From: Siphonodentalium dalli
Taxonomy: Eukaryota; Mollusca; Scaphopoda; Gadilida; Siphonodentaliidae
Length of the DNA stretch: 64,000 nucleotides
Assembly: GCA_032622095.1 (NCBI GenBank)
Contig: CP136063.1
Location: forward strand, 35,814,106 to 35,878,105
Reading direction: 5' to 3'
The translations under genes were made by a program, and so were the position numbers. This document shows, piece after piece, positions 12,700 to 23,258 of this stretch (the first letter of the stretch is position 1; each line of letters starts with the position of its first letter). The notes beneath the pieces are model-generated. The model had not been told where the DNA came from. It saw only the letters and a list, made by a program, of their open reading frames with translations, and did not search any database.

Positions 12700-12838
12700 G
12701 ACGGCAATATACTATTTACGCGCTGATTATGTTTGGCATATATGAACAAAACTATATATATTTTAGTATTCCTTCTGTTTATGGCGATTTGAACAAATAT
12801 GAATATTTCTGCAACGAACGCCGCCCATGCCTTTAATG
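12700..12838 (+). repeat. Dispersed repeat R1, truncated copy in opposite orientation
   Basis: It starts at the 'gcaatatactatttac' block and runs through 'ctgtttatggcg' to 'cgccgcccatgccttta'. Together with copy 1 it forms a head-to-head inverted pair, a common product of insertion near an existing copy. Confidence 0.65.
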
Positions 12839-13023
12839 CGTGTTAATCGTCGATAATCATTCTTGACTGCGTAGTATTCTCGCAGTGATTCAGTTGTGTT
12901 GTTGGGGTGTTTTAAAGCTTTGTCTAAATTATTTGTTTCTGATTTCTGTGCCCGACATTCATCATCAAACCATTTGGATAGACGATCCTGATGGTATACG
13001 TCCATTTTGATGTAGCTCGTTAA
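12830..13023 (-). pseudogene. LINE (non-LTR retrotransposon) fragment
   Basis: The minus frame contains WFDDEC followed by a charged stretch and LREYY, NDYRRLTRIK. This is the linker between endonuclease and RT domains of animal LINE ORF2 proteins (pattern WFn.eC ... Y...k.dyrkl.r.k). Only about 65 residues remain and neither catalytic domain is present, so it is a dead fragment next to repeat R1. Confidence 0.6.
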
Positions 13024-13934
13024 CATATTATTTGGGCAGATATGATAAGAATATAGTAGTCAGGCTGTTGCATAATTAGCCTGTGGATGCGTTGTTATGC
13101 GTTGTTATCCGCATAAAGTTTTTCAATTTCGTCGCGCAGAATTGAAGATGTCATAACTTGTTTAAAATGTTCCTCTGCTTTAGTAGTCCAATGAATACTA
13201 GGATCGGTATCTGTGCACTTTATGATAGTGGTGGGGAGTTACCGTTGGACCTACACAATTTATTGGGTTTGGCATGCAATCAGTTGGTCAGTAAAACACC
13301 ATCATTTTGGAGACATGTATATGTCAAAATATGCAGAAACGAGACATCCGTTGGAAAAAGTTCTACAATCAACTGGAACTAGGGTTCCAGCTGGGTTGTG
13401 GTGATGGCTGATATTTCAGTTGTACATGCTATACTCCAATGTTGAACTTTCGTCGCAGGTTTTTTCCAGATCTCATGCAATATATGTTATCTGTATAGTC
13501 GGAGAGATCGAACATTAAAATTGATTTCACTAATATGATATAAGTAATCATTATCCCTTTTTGCAATTACTAGTACACTTACAAGTAACACGAGACATGT
13601 GTCTTCCTGTGTATTCCATATGGGGTATTGCGGACACTTTTCCACCCAAGTAAAACCAAGAACATTGCACGGATAATACTATCTAGTGTCTAGGATACCA
13701 ACTGTATATCTTAATGGACAAATAGCGAACGGTTTATTAATATCGTGCCTGTAAACGAGTAGTTGAAGGCATATACAATAGCGCTTATTCGTTGGCGATG
13801 TAATGTTTCCGATCATGTTCTTTTGTGCATCGTTCATGTGCCGATTCTTTGACGATGAAAGATTAAATGTGCTCTGGGTTATCGGATGCTAGCTGGGGTA
13901 CCCGGTGTTGGTCATCTGGGGTAAACAACACCTA
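13024..13934. other. Unassigned stretch
   Basis: Overlapping 60-70-codon plus frames around 13158-13404 lack domains. No other structure is supported. Confidence 0.4.
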
Positions 13935-14506
13935 TTCACTACTGTCCAGATAAAGTTACACCTATCTTTTTAAATTTAAAATAAACGCTCTGTATTGCGC
14001 ATTATTGCTGCATCTTTAAATCGTTCGATGTTAACAAAACATGCCATATACCGTGACATGCCCCGCGTCATTTTTCTTTTGTTCACCAATTTCCCCATAT
14101 ATCTTCTGGACTGATATTAGATACTATTTATTGAGCATATACTACATTAGTCCCCATCTAAGTCACGGTGTCAAAGACGGCGATCCCGTGACATTTGCCT
14201 AGTCAGGTTACCTATCTGTACCATTTATTAGTGGCCCTTCAAGTCGTTAAAAACAATTATTAGCCATATGGGATAAACATCACACATTGCATTGACTATC
14301 CGGATAAAGTTACATATATATCTTATTTTCTAATGTTCAGTGCCGCTTTAAACCATATGATGCCACCAAACCCAATCCCGTGACATTCCCTGCGTCATTT
14401 AACTTTTGTGCACTAATTCTCCCACATATCTTCTGAAATGATAATAACGCTCTTTATTGATTATATTCCCCTCTAAGTCATCTGAGGTCAAAGATGCTTA
14501 TTCGTA
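13935..14506 (+). repeat. R4 tandem repeat (about 345-bp period), left part
   Basis: Two units: the first starts near 13935 and the second near 14282. Shared phrases are 'ga(ta)aagttacacctatctt', 'gtgacat.ccc.gcgtcatt', 'cttttgt.cac.aatt', 'atatcttctg', 'cgctctttattg' and 'tctaagtca'. The second unit is interrupted at 14506 by the 6.6-kb transposon and resumes at 21113. Confidence 0.75.
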
Positions 14507-14680
14507 GGGCGGCTAAGTGTAAAATCGTTCATTTGGTGATACAAGCATGAAATTTGGCACGAATGATCAGTATGGGCCACTAAACAATATTGTTCGACAA
14601 ACCACGGGAAAATCCAAGATGGCTACCATTTTCAAGATAGTCGCCATTTTCAGCTGAGTCAGTTTTCAAATTTTGAAAAG
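14507..14680 (+). repeat. Left terminal inverted repeat of the 6.6-kb element
   Basis: Starts GGGCGGCTAAGTGTAAAA. It shares with the right end 'tggtgatacaag.atgaaa', 'gatca.tat', 'tcgacaaacca' and an 'AAGATGGC.aCCATTTT' segment. Identity is roughly 70 percent by eye. Confidence 0.75.
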
Positions 14681-14904
14681 TTAACCGATTTTACCGATGT
14701 ATCACTCAAACAAGACCTCTTATGTCATTTCAAAAGATTGAATTGATAATTAAAACACAACCTGGGTATGTTAAGACAATATATTGTAACAAATAAGCGG
14801 TTTCATTTCAAAGTTTTGGCATTTTTATATCACTTAACTTCCAAATTGTGAAAAAAATTATGCCAGTACCTGGGATAGCTACACACATGTATTACAATCA
14901 GTTC

Positions 14905-17365
14905 TTATAGTCCTTTAAACTTGGCAGCGACTACTGCATAAAGTGGTGCATGGAAGCCCAATACAGTAGCATTTGCATCGCCCACTAGACGCCTTCTTGC
15001 AGCCGCATTTGACTGACTGCAACTTTTGGCAATTGGTGGAAGCTCCATCCAGAACGGTTCCCAGTGACTGTCATGTTCTACCCATCCCCAATCTGCAGGA
15101 TTGTGTAAGCTGGTTTACGTCCCCGTGTATGCCCTGCCTCGCATGCGGTTCGCTTGACATACTATAACAGTGCATACTGTGTAGGTGGAATAGCATTGTA
15201 TGGTCTCTGATTCCGTGCAAAAAGATCTAGTCTGGATTCATTAATATTATTGGATGTATTTGAACGATCGTGCATTATTATAACAAATCTATCGATTACA
15301 GAAATGTCATGTTCTGTGATGGACACTGGAGAATTCCTGAGCCTAGATAAAATTGATTAAGCTTCTGGAAATACATTCCAACCTTTGGAAAGATGATGTG
15401 CTGGTAGTTGATGTTGTGTTGTGGTCAATATTGTCCAAATCAGATGTGGCGAACAAGCCTTTTCTCATTATAGGTGCACACACAACTACATCTGTTTGAT
15501 ACTGCCTAACAACAACCTCTCCAAGCTGGTTTGAGATATCCATGACACGATCATAAGATATACTCAGTCCGTTTTCATAGAACGTGTCAATTGTCCCGTT
15601 GCGTCTAGAGTTGAATGGTTGAATTGGCCGTGTTCAGGAACATTAAACGATAACTAGTTCATAGATCGTCATAACTTTATATATGTATAAGTCTTTCTCG
15701 ATAAGCACAGTACATACATAAGCTGGAGAACAGAGATGTTGGTATTAGCAAGGTGGTCGGATAAGTGAAGCTCCCGCTTCAGAGCACGGGTAGTTATTCC
15801 AACGTCTGGTGTATCATGCGTCCAAATAAGGTCTGAGATTCTATGATACCATTGGCTATGACGTGTATAAATCCGTTGTTACTTATAGAATGCTATTTGC
15901 TCTATTCTCCCTAACTTATACAACGGTTGTTATATACCAGTCATATCCACTTAATAATATGATCTTGTTATATATGCGTGAGTGTTTCTACACTACATAA
16001 TTTGTCTTCTATGTATTGTGCTTATTTATATACAATAACCTTAGCATTACAATCACTGGGGGAAGGAAACATATAATAATAAATGTTATATCTTCTGTAC
16101 CATCGGACATCAATCAGGTTTTGTTTCCTTGTTTTTGCATACAGAGTGATGCCAGTGTAAATAAGGAATGGTGTTGCACGGTCTTGACAGTGGCGACGAT
16201 AAAGGCTTTGTCCTTATATCTAGTTGAAAACAGTTGAATTGTAATAATTGAGCGAATGCTAAATCAGAAATTGTTGCACCATTTGTGCCTTGTTATCAGC
16301 ACCATGCCCGATCACACATACGCATTGCAGAAGGCTTTGTGGTACAGAACTTTGTATACATCCTTGTTCAAACTTGTTGTCAAATTTGGTACGATGTTCG
16401 AGCATATGTTCCCGAATGATTACTTTTGCTCCAGCAATTTGTAGCACTTCAATATATTTACAAGCCTGAGATAGTACACAACTAACTGTGTCCGAGAAAG
16501 TCAAAAGCACATCTCGACCATGTTTGTGCTCCTCAATCTGAAGGATATATACCGGAAGTTCTTCCTTCAGTCTTGTGGAATTCACAGTTTGAATTTCACA
16601 GCTCAATTGATCAAGTCTATCTATGTATAATGCAGATAAATCAGAAAGTTTGAATATATCTGTGTCTGCTGTTGTGGAACTGTTTTTTGTCTCCATTATG
16701 TATGTCACTAATTCTGAAAAAGCGATTGCATCATTGTCACTGCATTTCAACTTGGTGATAGATTTTTCATACTAGTTGGCAGCTTCAAGAGCTCGTGTAC
16801 GGTTATATAATCCAACCAAGCAACTTGGGTAGTACTTCAATTCATGTGCAACTACATCACAAGCACTTAACTTCACGAGAAGAGGACCATCAGAGAAGAG
16901 GACCATAATTGAGAGTTCTTGCACATTTGTTTAACTCTTTCATCCAATTGCATTGTCGATGCTTCTCTTAAGTCGGATTGTGGAGTCTCCATGTCACACA
17001 GAAAGTACTTAACAGCTGCAGGCTTTAGTAGTTTTGCTAGGAGTATCGTCTGCCTCTTCAATGACAAATAAATGTTGTTCCTGTGCCCGCTGCCACATTT
17101 GGTTACTGAGCCTGCATCTGCAGCTTACATGATACTTTGCCTTGTTTGTTCATAAAGTTTCTTCTGTACCACAACACCCGTCACGTCTCTGTGGATCAAA
17201 CATGATCGGCATTGAGTTAATGGCATGAAACAGTGGCACATTTGTTGCAATGTTTGTATAACCACTTATTCTTTCTTCGGTGTGCATGGATTGACTTTTG
17301 GTGACGTCAGCTGTTCCTATGGTGTCTGCTATCAGAGACAGCACTTTTTCCAACCTGTAATCCAT
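14905..17365 (-). pseudogene. Relic of large cysteine-rich transposon-type protein
   Basis: Minus-strand reading in several frames gives an ordered set of conserved blocks. ETPQSDLREA and QLDERVKQM (about 16930-17000); VKLSACDVVAHELKYYPSC (about 16830, a degraded C..KYH..C-type zinc module); LLTFSDTVSCVLSQACKY with REHMLEHRTKF (about 16380-16500, in the longest frame, 16259-16750, 163 codons); GLSISYDRVMDISNQLG (about 15540); MRKGLFAT and NIDHN (about 15430); and a C-terminal GCKK, GRCKC, LPCTTLC cysteine cluster (about 14950-15000). Block order matches an uncharacterised high-copy family known to me from corals, Hydra and molluscs. A stop near 16773, a frameshift near 16890 and others downstream show decay. 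It lies wholly inside the 6.6-kb element, so it may be its transposase or an accessory protein. Confidence 0.65.
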
Positions 17366-18313
17366 TTGTTTGGCGTGACGATTGATGCTTGCTGTGAGTT
17401 ATTATAATCAACCATCTTCGAAAACTGGAAATCTAAAATAAGCAGAATACTACTGCCTTGTATCTGTAATGTGCACATGTATATGAAATACACCGACATC
17501 AAAATTTCCGAAAATATTTCAATTTGGATTGTTTGAGTGCATGAGGTTAATTTTTTAGCTTTATATAATTAACAATTTCTATGATTTCTTAATGATGCAA
17601 ATGTTTTAATTATTCTACTTTTACAGTTTGAAATAATACTTTCATTCCATAAATAAAACCGAAAATGTAAAAACAAAAGTATACAAATGTGATGGTCAAT
17701 ACATGCATTTGAATGAGTGGGTGTCGGGGTCTGAGTGTTTGTATACATGTGTGTCTCTGTAAAGTTTATTCTCAATTTAATTAGTTAATTTGTATACATG
17801 TACTTCTAAGATAATAAGAGCAATGCAAAAGATAACAATAAACTGCATTTTTCTGATTTTACTAATTTATGTCATTTTGGTGTTCCATATTTTTGACCAA
17901 ATTTTTGGGGCAAATTGAGCAGCACATTGTTTGAAATAAACACATTTAAAAACCTTTTTTTTACATAAATGTAGCTCAAAACAATGTTTGATTATCGTAA
18001 ACTGGATTATCTGCAGTTTATTCGCAGTATGCACATTATGGAAATGATTTACTCACCTTGAATCTTGTGTTATTGTCTTGTTTTTGACAGAAAAATTTGT
18101 CATCTGCTTCATAAAATAATCAAAACATTATGGAAGACTTATTTGTACAAAATATGTCATGTCAACAGTATTTAATTATTTCAAATATGAAATACATACA
18201 ATTGATTACACTATTAATATTAGCAATTGTGTTGTCAATAATATCAACACCATTTTAAATAACACAATACCAACTCGCACATGTACAATTGTACATGTAC
18301 AATTGTACATGTA
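17366..18313. other. AT-rich interior of the 6.6-kb element
   Basis: No further conserved block was found upstream of the relic gene. The 18281-18316 segment is a reiterated ACATGTACAATTGT palindrome directly outside the Tc1-like insertion. Confidence 0.45.
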
Positions 18314-20587
18314 CAGTACAGTCAGAGTGTGGTATAAGGAAAACACTCAACACGGTGGGAACCCCACTGAGCCCACTGTGAATCACCGGCATTCACGGTG
18401 ATTTTTCCATGGTGAACCCGAGTGGATCGGATTAAGTTGAATAAACAAACGTCCGGGTGACTTGTCGGTGACCACTGGGAATCACCGCGGATCACAGAGA
18501 ATCGCTTCAAAACGCCGACATCTATATTGTATCACGTCATGCATAGCCGAAACCCTTTACTGTAGTTTATTCTAAAACATACACTCAGTGGGCCATGCAT
18601 TGTATGCTGCTGTACATTATATTTATATTATGGTTGATATTTTCAGAAAATCCAGAATGATTAACTAGCTACATGTATAGGTAAAATAAATAAACAATTT
18701 GTTAATGTATGGATTTCTTCCGTCCCTCGATCACTTATTTCAAATTTTAAGCGCAAATCTCGTATTATTTACACACATGCACACACATATATGTATAATA
18801 TGATGATTCAAGTCCATTAAAACAATTAAATCTGTTTTAATTTATTTTTAATAATGCTATCTTGTTTAGCAAAATGTTTAAAAGATCGAAATATGCGCGA
18901 AACGCAAATATGGATAACATTCCCAAGCTCCCTCATTTGTTCAGGCCCTTATATCAATGCATGCATAAACTCTCCCAAGGGAAGTCTGATTCAGCTACGG
19001 TAGTGTATATGTTTTATTTTTTTTATTGGGGTTTTGGATTTAACCCTGGAGGAGTTGGAAGGGGCGGAACTACTTCCCTAAAACCAATGCACTTTTGAAT
19101 TTTAATGATTATCATGCTATGGGTGTATAATAACATGAAGTGGTTGAAACGGTTGTATAGTGTAAATATATATATACCAGCTAAAAATGATAAAACAAAA
19201 TGTCGGTGACCATTAGGAATCACATGAAAAAAAAATGAAATATGACTGTGTCCGTGTTATTTCAGACAATGGTAGTATAATGGGTGTCAGTTAGCTCTTA
19301 CATAACCTTTGAAAGTTCCGCCATGTCTGTAAGAGGTGTCAAAATTACTTGTCCCCATTGCAGCGCCGCGCATAGGGTGCGAGTTTCAATCATAACCATA
19401 TGAGCTACATTTACATGTACATGTAGTGTTCACTTTGCCATTCAGAATGCAGATTATATTGTTTCACAATTAAGTGGGTCTCGAGCTTCCGAATTATACC
19501 TGTACGTAATTTGGAAAGAGGTATAAAATATAGGTTGACTTTAATTGATACCGATAATCTATGTACATGCAAATGTATCCCGGGAAAATTGGATGCAAAT
19601 AAAGATCATTAAACCAAAAATTGGAAAGGTAACACGAGTAATCTGGTGGGTTATATAACGGTGTTAGTTTTACTAAAGTTTGAAAATGATATTATTATTA
19701 CAATGATATATTGATAAATACGCGATATATTTAGTTGCACCTGCTCTGAACAAAACATGTATTTGATAATGTCAGAGATATTTACGAGCTGTACTCAGTT
19801 TTCGCATATAAGTGAAATAAACGCTCATTATCTCTACCATGTAATGACTATACTAACTGGGAAGAATGTTCGGGACCCAAACGTTCTTCGATCACAATAA
19901 TACAACCAGAAAGATGCCGTTCATGTATAACAATGTTTAGCGTATTTATCAGCATATGCTGATCCATGATCCGCGATGTATCAAAATCGATCATAATTTT
20001 GACTTTCCAACCAACAAGTGCCTTTAAAATGAGCAAGAAGTTGAAACTGAAAACATTATGATTGTTTTTTTTCTCAAGTCAACATGTCAAAAAGTTTAAA
20101 AGATAAAAATGTGCGCGAAGCACACAAACGGACCACAGTATAATAAAGTCTTCCGTATACAGCTAATTTTAATTGTACATTACCATGTTGTCTTTTTCAA
20201 TTTTTTTTAAATGAAAACAAATAAATAGTAAATGGTGGAAAATGCAATTTTAATTGTACATTACCATTTTGTCTTTTTCAATTTTTTTTAAATGAAAACA
20301 AATAAAAAAGTAAATGGTGGAAAATGCAATGCTATTCTGTTGCGAATACACGTATAAGCGTTTCGCAGTGATTGTCGGCAATCCACTGTGTTTCACAGTG
20401 ATTCGCGGTGATATGTACATGTAGTGAGGTGGGAATAAACTGCCGTCACCTTGTTGATTAGACAATAGCGCCTTGCGAATCCTCTCCACTAAGGCCCACG
20501 CTGTTGAGTGGGCCACCGTGAATCACTCTCCCAAAAATATCCCCACCGTGTTGAGTGTTTTCCTTATACCACACTCTGAGTGTACTG
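18314..20587. mobile_element. 2.3-kb Tc1/mariner-like element nested in the 6.6-kb element
   Basis: The termini are inverted repeats starting CAGTACA and continuing 'tcagagtgtggtataaggaa' and 'aacactcaacacggtggg', nearly perfect over about 48 bases. TA dinucleotides flank both ends (18312-18313, 20588-20589). CAGT start plus TA duplication points to Tc1/mariner. Subterminal regions on both sides are packed with short 'AATCACCGTGA'-type words in both orientations (18370-18500, 20360-20530). No transposase frame is recognisable, so it is non-autonomous. Confidence 0.8.
20165..20334. repeat. 84-bp tandem duplication
   Basis: Two adjacent near-identical copies of 'ttttaattgtacattacca...ggtggaaaatgcaa', separated only by small indels. 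It lies inside the Tc1-like element. Confidence 0.9.
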
Positions 20588-20939
20588 TATGTTAACAGCC
20601 TATTTACACATATCAGTTAAATAACAAAATTCAACAACTCCAGAAGAGAACTACCAAAGAAATTGCATGTCTTAAACAGATACACGAACTAAGTATATAT
20701 GTTATGCAATATATAGACATAATAGTTGCAGTTGCTGACAAAGTAGTTATCTTGATATTTTTTGAAGAATTTTGAGGACAAAATATCTGTAAAAATAAGA
20801 AAATAATCAATAAATTTTGAAAAATAGTAAAAAAAAATTGCATACGTATGATAACTCAACCTTTAAAATGACCATATACTTATATATCGGGAAAATAAAT
20901 AACCGAAAAGTGATTAGTGTATCTTATATATTAGGTAGA

Positions 20940-21112
20940 AGCTCAACGCGGTGGTCATTTTGCAAATATGGCGGTCATCTTGAATCCGATGGCCATTTTG
21001 ATTGGTTTGTCGAGCAATTGTTTTTAGTAATATATATTGATCATGCATACCAAGTTTCATACTTGTATCACCAACTGAACAAATTTGACCATAAGTTTAC
21101 ACTTAGCCGCCC
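20940..21112 (-). repeat. Right terminal inverted repeat of the 6.6-kb element
   Basis: Reversed, it starts GGGCGGCTAAGTGTAAAC and follows the left end in block order, including the TCGACAAACC phrase and the paired 'ATGGCC.../GACCGCCAT' segment. It ends at a TA. Confidence 0.75.
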
Positions 21113-21250
21113 TATTATATCGTGTGACATTACCCTGATCGGGTGAGTCATCTGTACCTATTTTCCTACATATAATATGAGCATATGATGAACGCTCTTT
21201 ATTGGTCATATTTGGCTATTAAATACGTATAAGGTTAGAGCATCTATATC
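21113..21250 (+). repeat. R4 repeat, right part after the insertion
   Basis: Resumes with 'atcgtgtgacattaccct', 'tcatctgtacc', 'cctacatataatatga' and 'aacgctctttattgg', in the same orientation and order as the R4 units at 14.0-14.5 kb. Confidence 0.65.
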
Positions 21251-22080
21251 ACACTATACGGGTCAATTCATCCTCGTGTTTCAATTTACACCGACCAGAT
21301 TGCAACCATTTGGGGTATATAATTAATTAGTTAGCTAAATGCATTTTTAGTGCCCCATTAGGACATCTGTCAATGGGACGTATCTAATAAGATTTTTACA
21401 CGTACATCGAAATATATCTGGGGATTTTTAATATTAAGACTATATACTGAGTAAGCAGTTTTAATTATAACATATAACCCATAGCAAGTCTTCGGAATGC
21501 AAACATATTCCCAAAGTCCCCTTAATGTCGGTGTGTAACATTGTCAGATAAAGCATACCGATAATTTAATTGCATATATCTATTAAAATAATAATTCCCA
21601 CGAAAAATTAACGTTAGCTGGTCAATAATAGTGTCGCACAGATCACACATGACATAACAAATAAATAAAGTTGCATGTTAAATTAATAAAAATAACACGC
21701 TAAACATTAGGGGGACACACACAAAGTCTCCCTAATGTAGAAGTCGCCTTAATGTGGGTTGTGTATCCACAATTGTCTCCCTAATGTGGCTTCCGCGAAT
21801 ACACACACACCCTCTCCGTCATACACCTTCACACACCCTCCCTCGCACACACCTTGTTTGTATTACATACGTTGTGGGGACAGTTCTTTAGAAATTCAAA
21901 CAATACCGTAGTTGTGAGGACTCCCGTTATTTAGTAAAAATATATTCAAACTCGGAGGATACCTTTAACTAAATAACGGGAATGTTTGTAACGCATGCCA
22001 AAAAAAATGTAAAAAATAAAAAACAAATAGAAATTTTCGTCGCCTTAAGGGAAAACATTGTTAACATTGTGAGGACATTG
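21251..22080. other. Unassigned stretch with 'ctccctaatg' words
   Basis: No gene was found. 'tctccctaatg' recurs at about 21725-21790, and at 21900-21985 two copies of 'taaataacggga' form an inverted pair ('actcccgttatttagtaaa' / 'tttaactaaataacgggaat'). Confidence 0.45.
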
Positions 22081-22118
22081 TTTTACTATATGAATGTCTT
22101 CACAGCGTTGGATTTACA

Positions 22119-22151
22119 CACACACCCTCCCTCTCACAGACAACCCCTAAC

Positions 22152-22192
<41 letters not shown>

Positions 22193-22213
22193 CACACACA
22201 CATACACACACAT

Positions 22214-22259
<46 letters not shown>

Positions 22260-22300
22260 CTATATATATATATAGCTATATATATACATGTATATATATG
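22119..22300. repeat. (AC)n-(TA)n compound microsatellite
   Basis: A CA run with CCCTC interruptions (22119-22220) passes directly into a TA run with embedded AGCTATA palindromes (22219-22300). Confidence 0.95.
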
Positions 22301-23258
22301 ACTAGTAATATGACGAACGGTTTATCTTCACCAAGAAACCCAAACCCAAACGCTATAGGAAGTGCACATGCATAGTGTTGCATAAATTTACGTCGTGACG
22401 TCATATTGTTTCCAAGTCGTCGATCAGTCACTTGATATTCCCATTGATATATTTCCTACGTTTGATCGAAATGCAGGCAATTTTGCTCATAGTTAACTGA
22501 TGTCATAACAATTTCCAATTTTAAATGTTGATAACTTCTATGAAGGTGTAAACGTATACGAATACAGCGTAAAGCTGAAATTTACAAAATATCGTCGCAT
22601 CAGAACTAAAAGGTCGTAGCTCCATTTGGCGGGAAATGAGTATTTGATATCATTCGAATCGTGAGAAAAAATCCAATCCGATAGGGCAAACTTTTTTTGC
22701 ATTGGATGGAAAATATTCTCACAAACCAGTGACACAAATGTCGTATATCCAGCGATCTTCACAATTATTCGTGCTATATAAGGTCGTATGTCCAACAGCT
22801 GCCAATTTGTCCACGTGCCTTCTGTTTTGTGTTTGTAAATTCTCAAATGTGTGCTATGTGGTCGTAACTCCATGTTAGCCACGTGATCATTTGGTGATCT
22901 AAATTTTGTGATTGTTCCACAAATTTCTGTATGATGATGCACATGAGATAATATTCATAATGTAGAATAGGCACTGTTGTGTTCATAGACACTTGCGATT
23001 GCCACCATATTTAGCTTAACATGTATTTATTAGCACAACTTCCTTATAGCACGAAAACCAATCGTCGTTGGCGCACGCAAAATGTCGTATCTCCAAACAA
23101 GTTATTGCGTTTTGAAAGAAAACGAGGGTCAATGTGGTCAATGGACAGCTAATGCCAGATTTCATTGGGATAAATACAACAATACGTCACGCTTTGTCAA
23201 CATAATGAGAAATGTTGTCTGAAAACTTCAACCTTCATTTTCTCGGAAAGTCTCGGAT
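22301..23258. other. Flank of the satellite with inverted satellite-like words
   Basis: Contains the reverse complement of the monomer start ('atatcgtcgcatcag' at about 22589) and three 'ggtcgtaNNtcc' words (22611, 22784, 22861), which are the reverse of the monomer's 'gagttacgacc'. This looks like the diverged ancestral sequence of the array in opposite orientation. The 134-codon minus frame here (22538-22942) has no domain. Confidence 0.45.

Larger units (their letters stand above)
14507..21112 (-). mobile_element. 6.6-kb DNA transposon with long TIRs, unassigned superfamily
   Basis: Both ends read GGGCGGCTAAGTGTAAA inward, and about 170 bases of each end are alignable. The element is flanked by TA (14505-14506 and 21113-21114). 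The R4 repeat continues on both sides, and the uninterrupted R4 unit at about 14150-14215 acts as an empty site. It encloses a minus-strand relic gene for a large cysteine-rich protein (14905-17365) and is interrupted by a 2.3-kb Tc1/mariner-like element. What is seen: TIRs, TA duplication, nesting. What is known: proteins of this type are highly repeated in cnidarian and other invertebrate genomes. That the protein is the transposase is inference. Confidence 0.7.

Noticed and set aside
19340-19400. Possible tRNA-like segment
   Set aside because: No cloverleaf or box B (GGTTCGANNCC) could be found.
22141-22152. Telomere-like CCCTAACCCTC
   Set aside because: Only two imperfect units inside a CA/CCCTC microsatellite; not a telomeric tract.
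21982-22275. 97-codon frame ending in HTHTHT and IYIYIY
   Set aside because: Reads through the (AC)n and (TA)n microsatellites.
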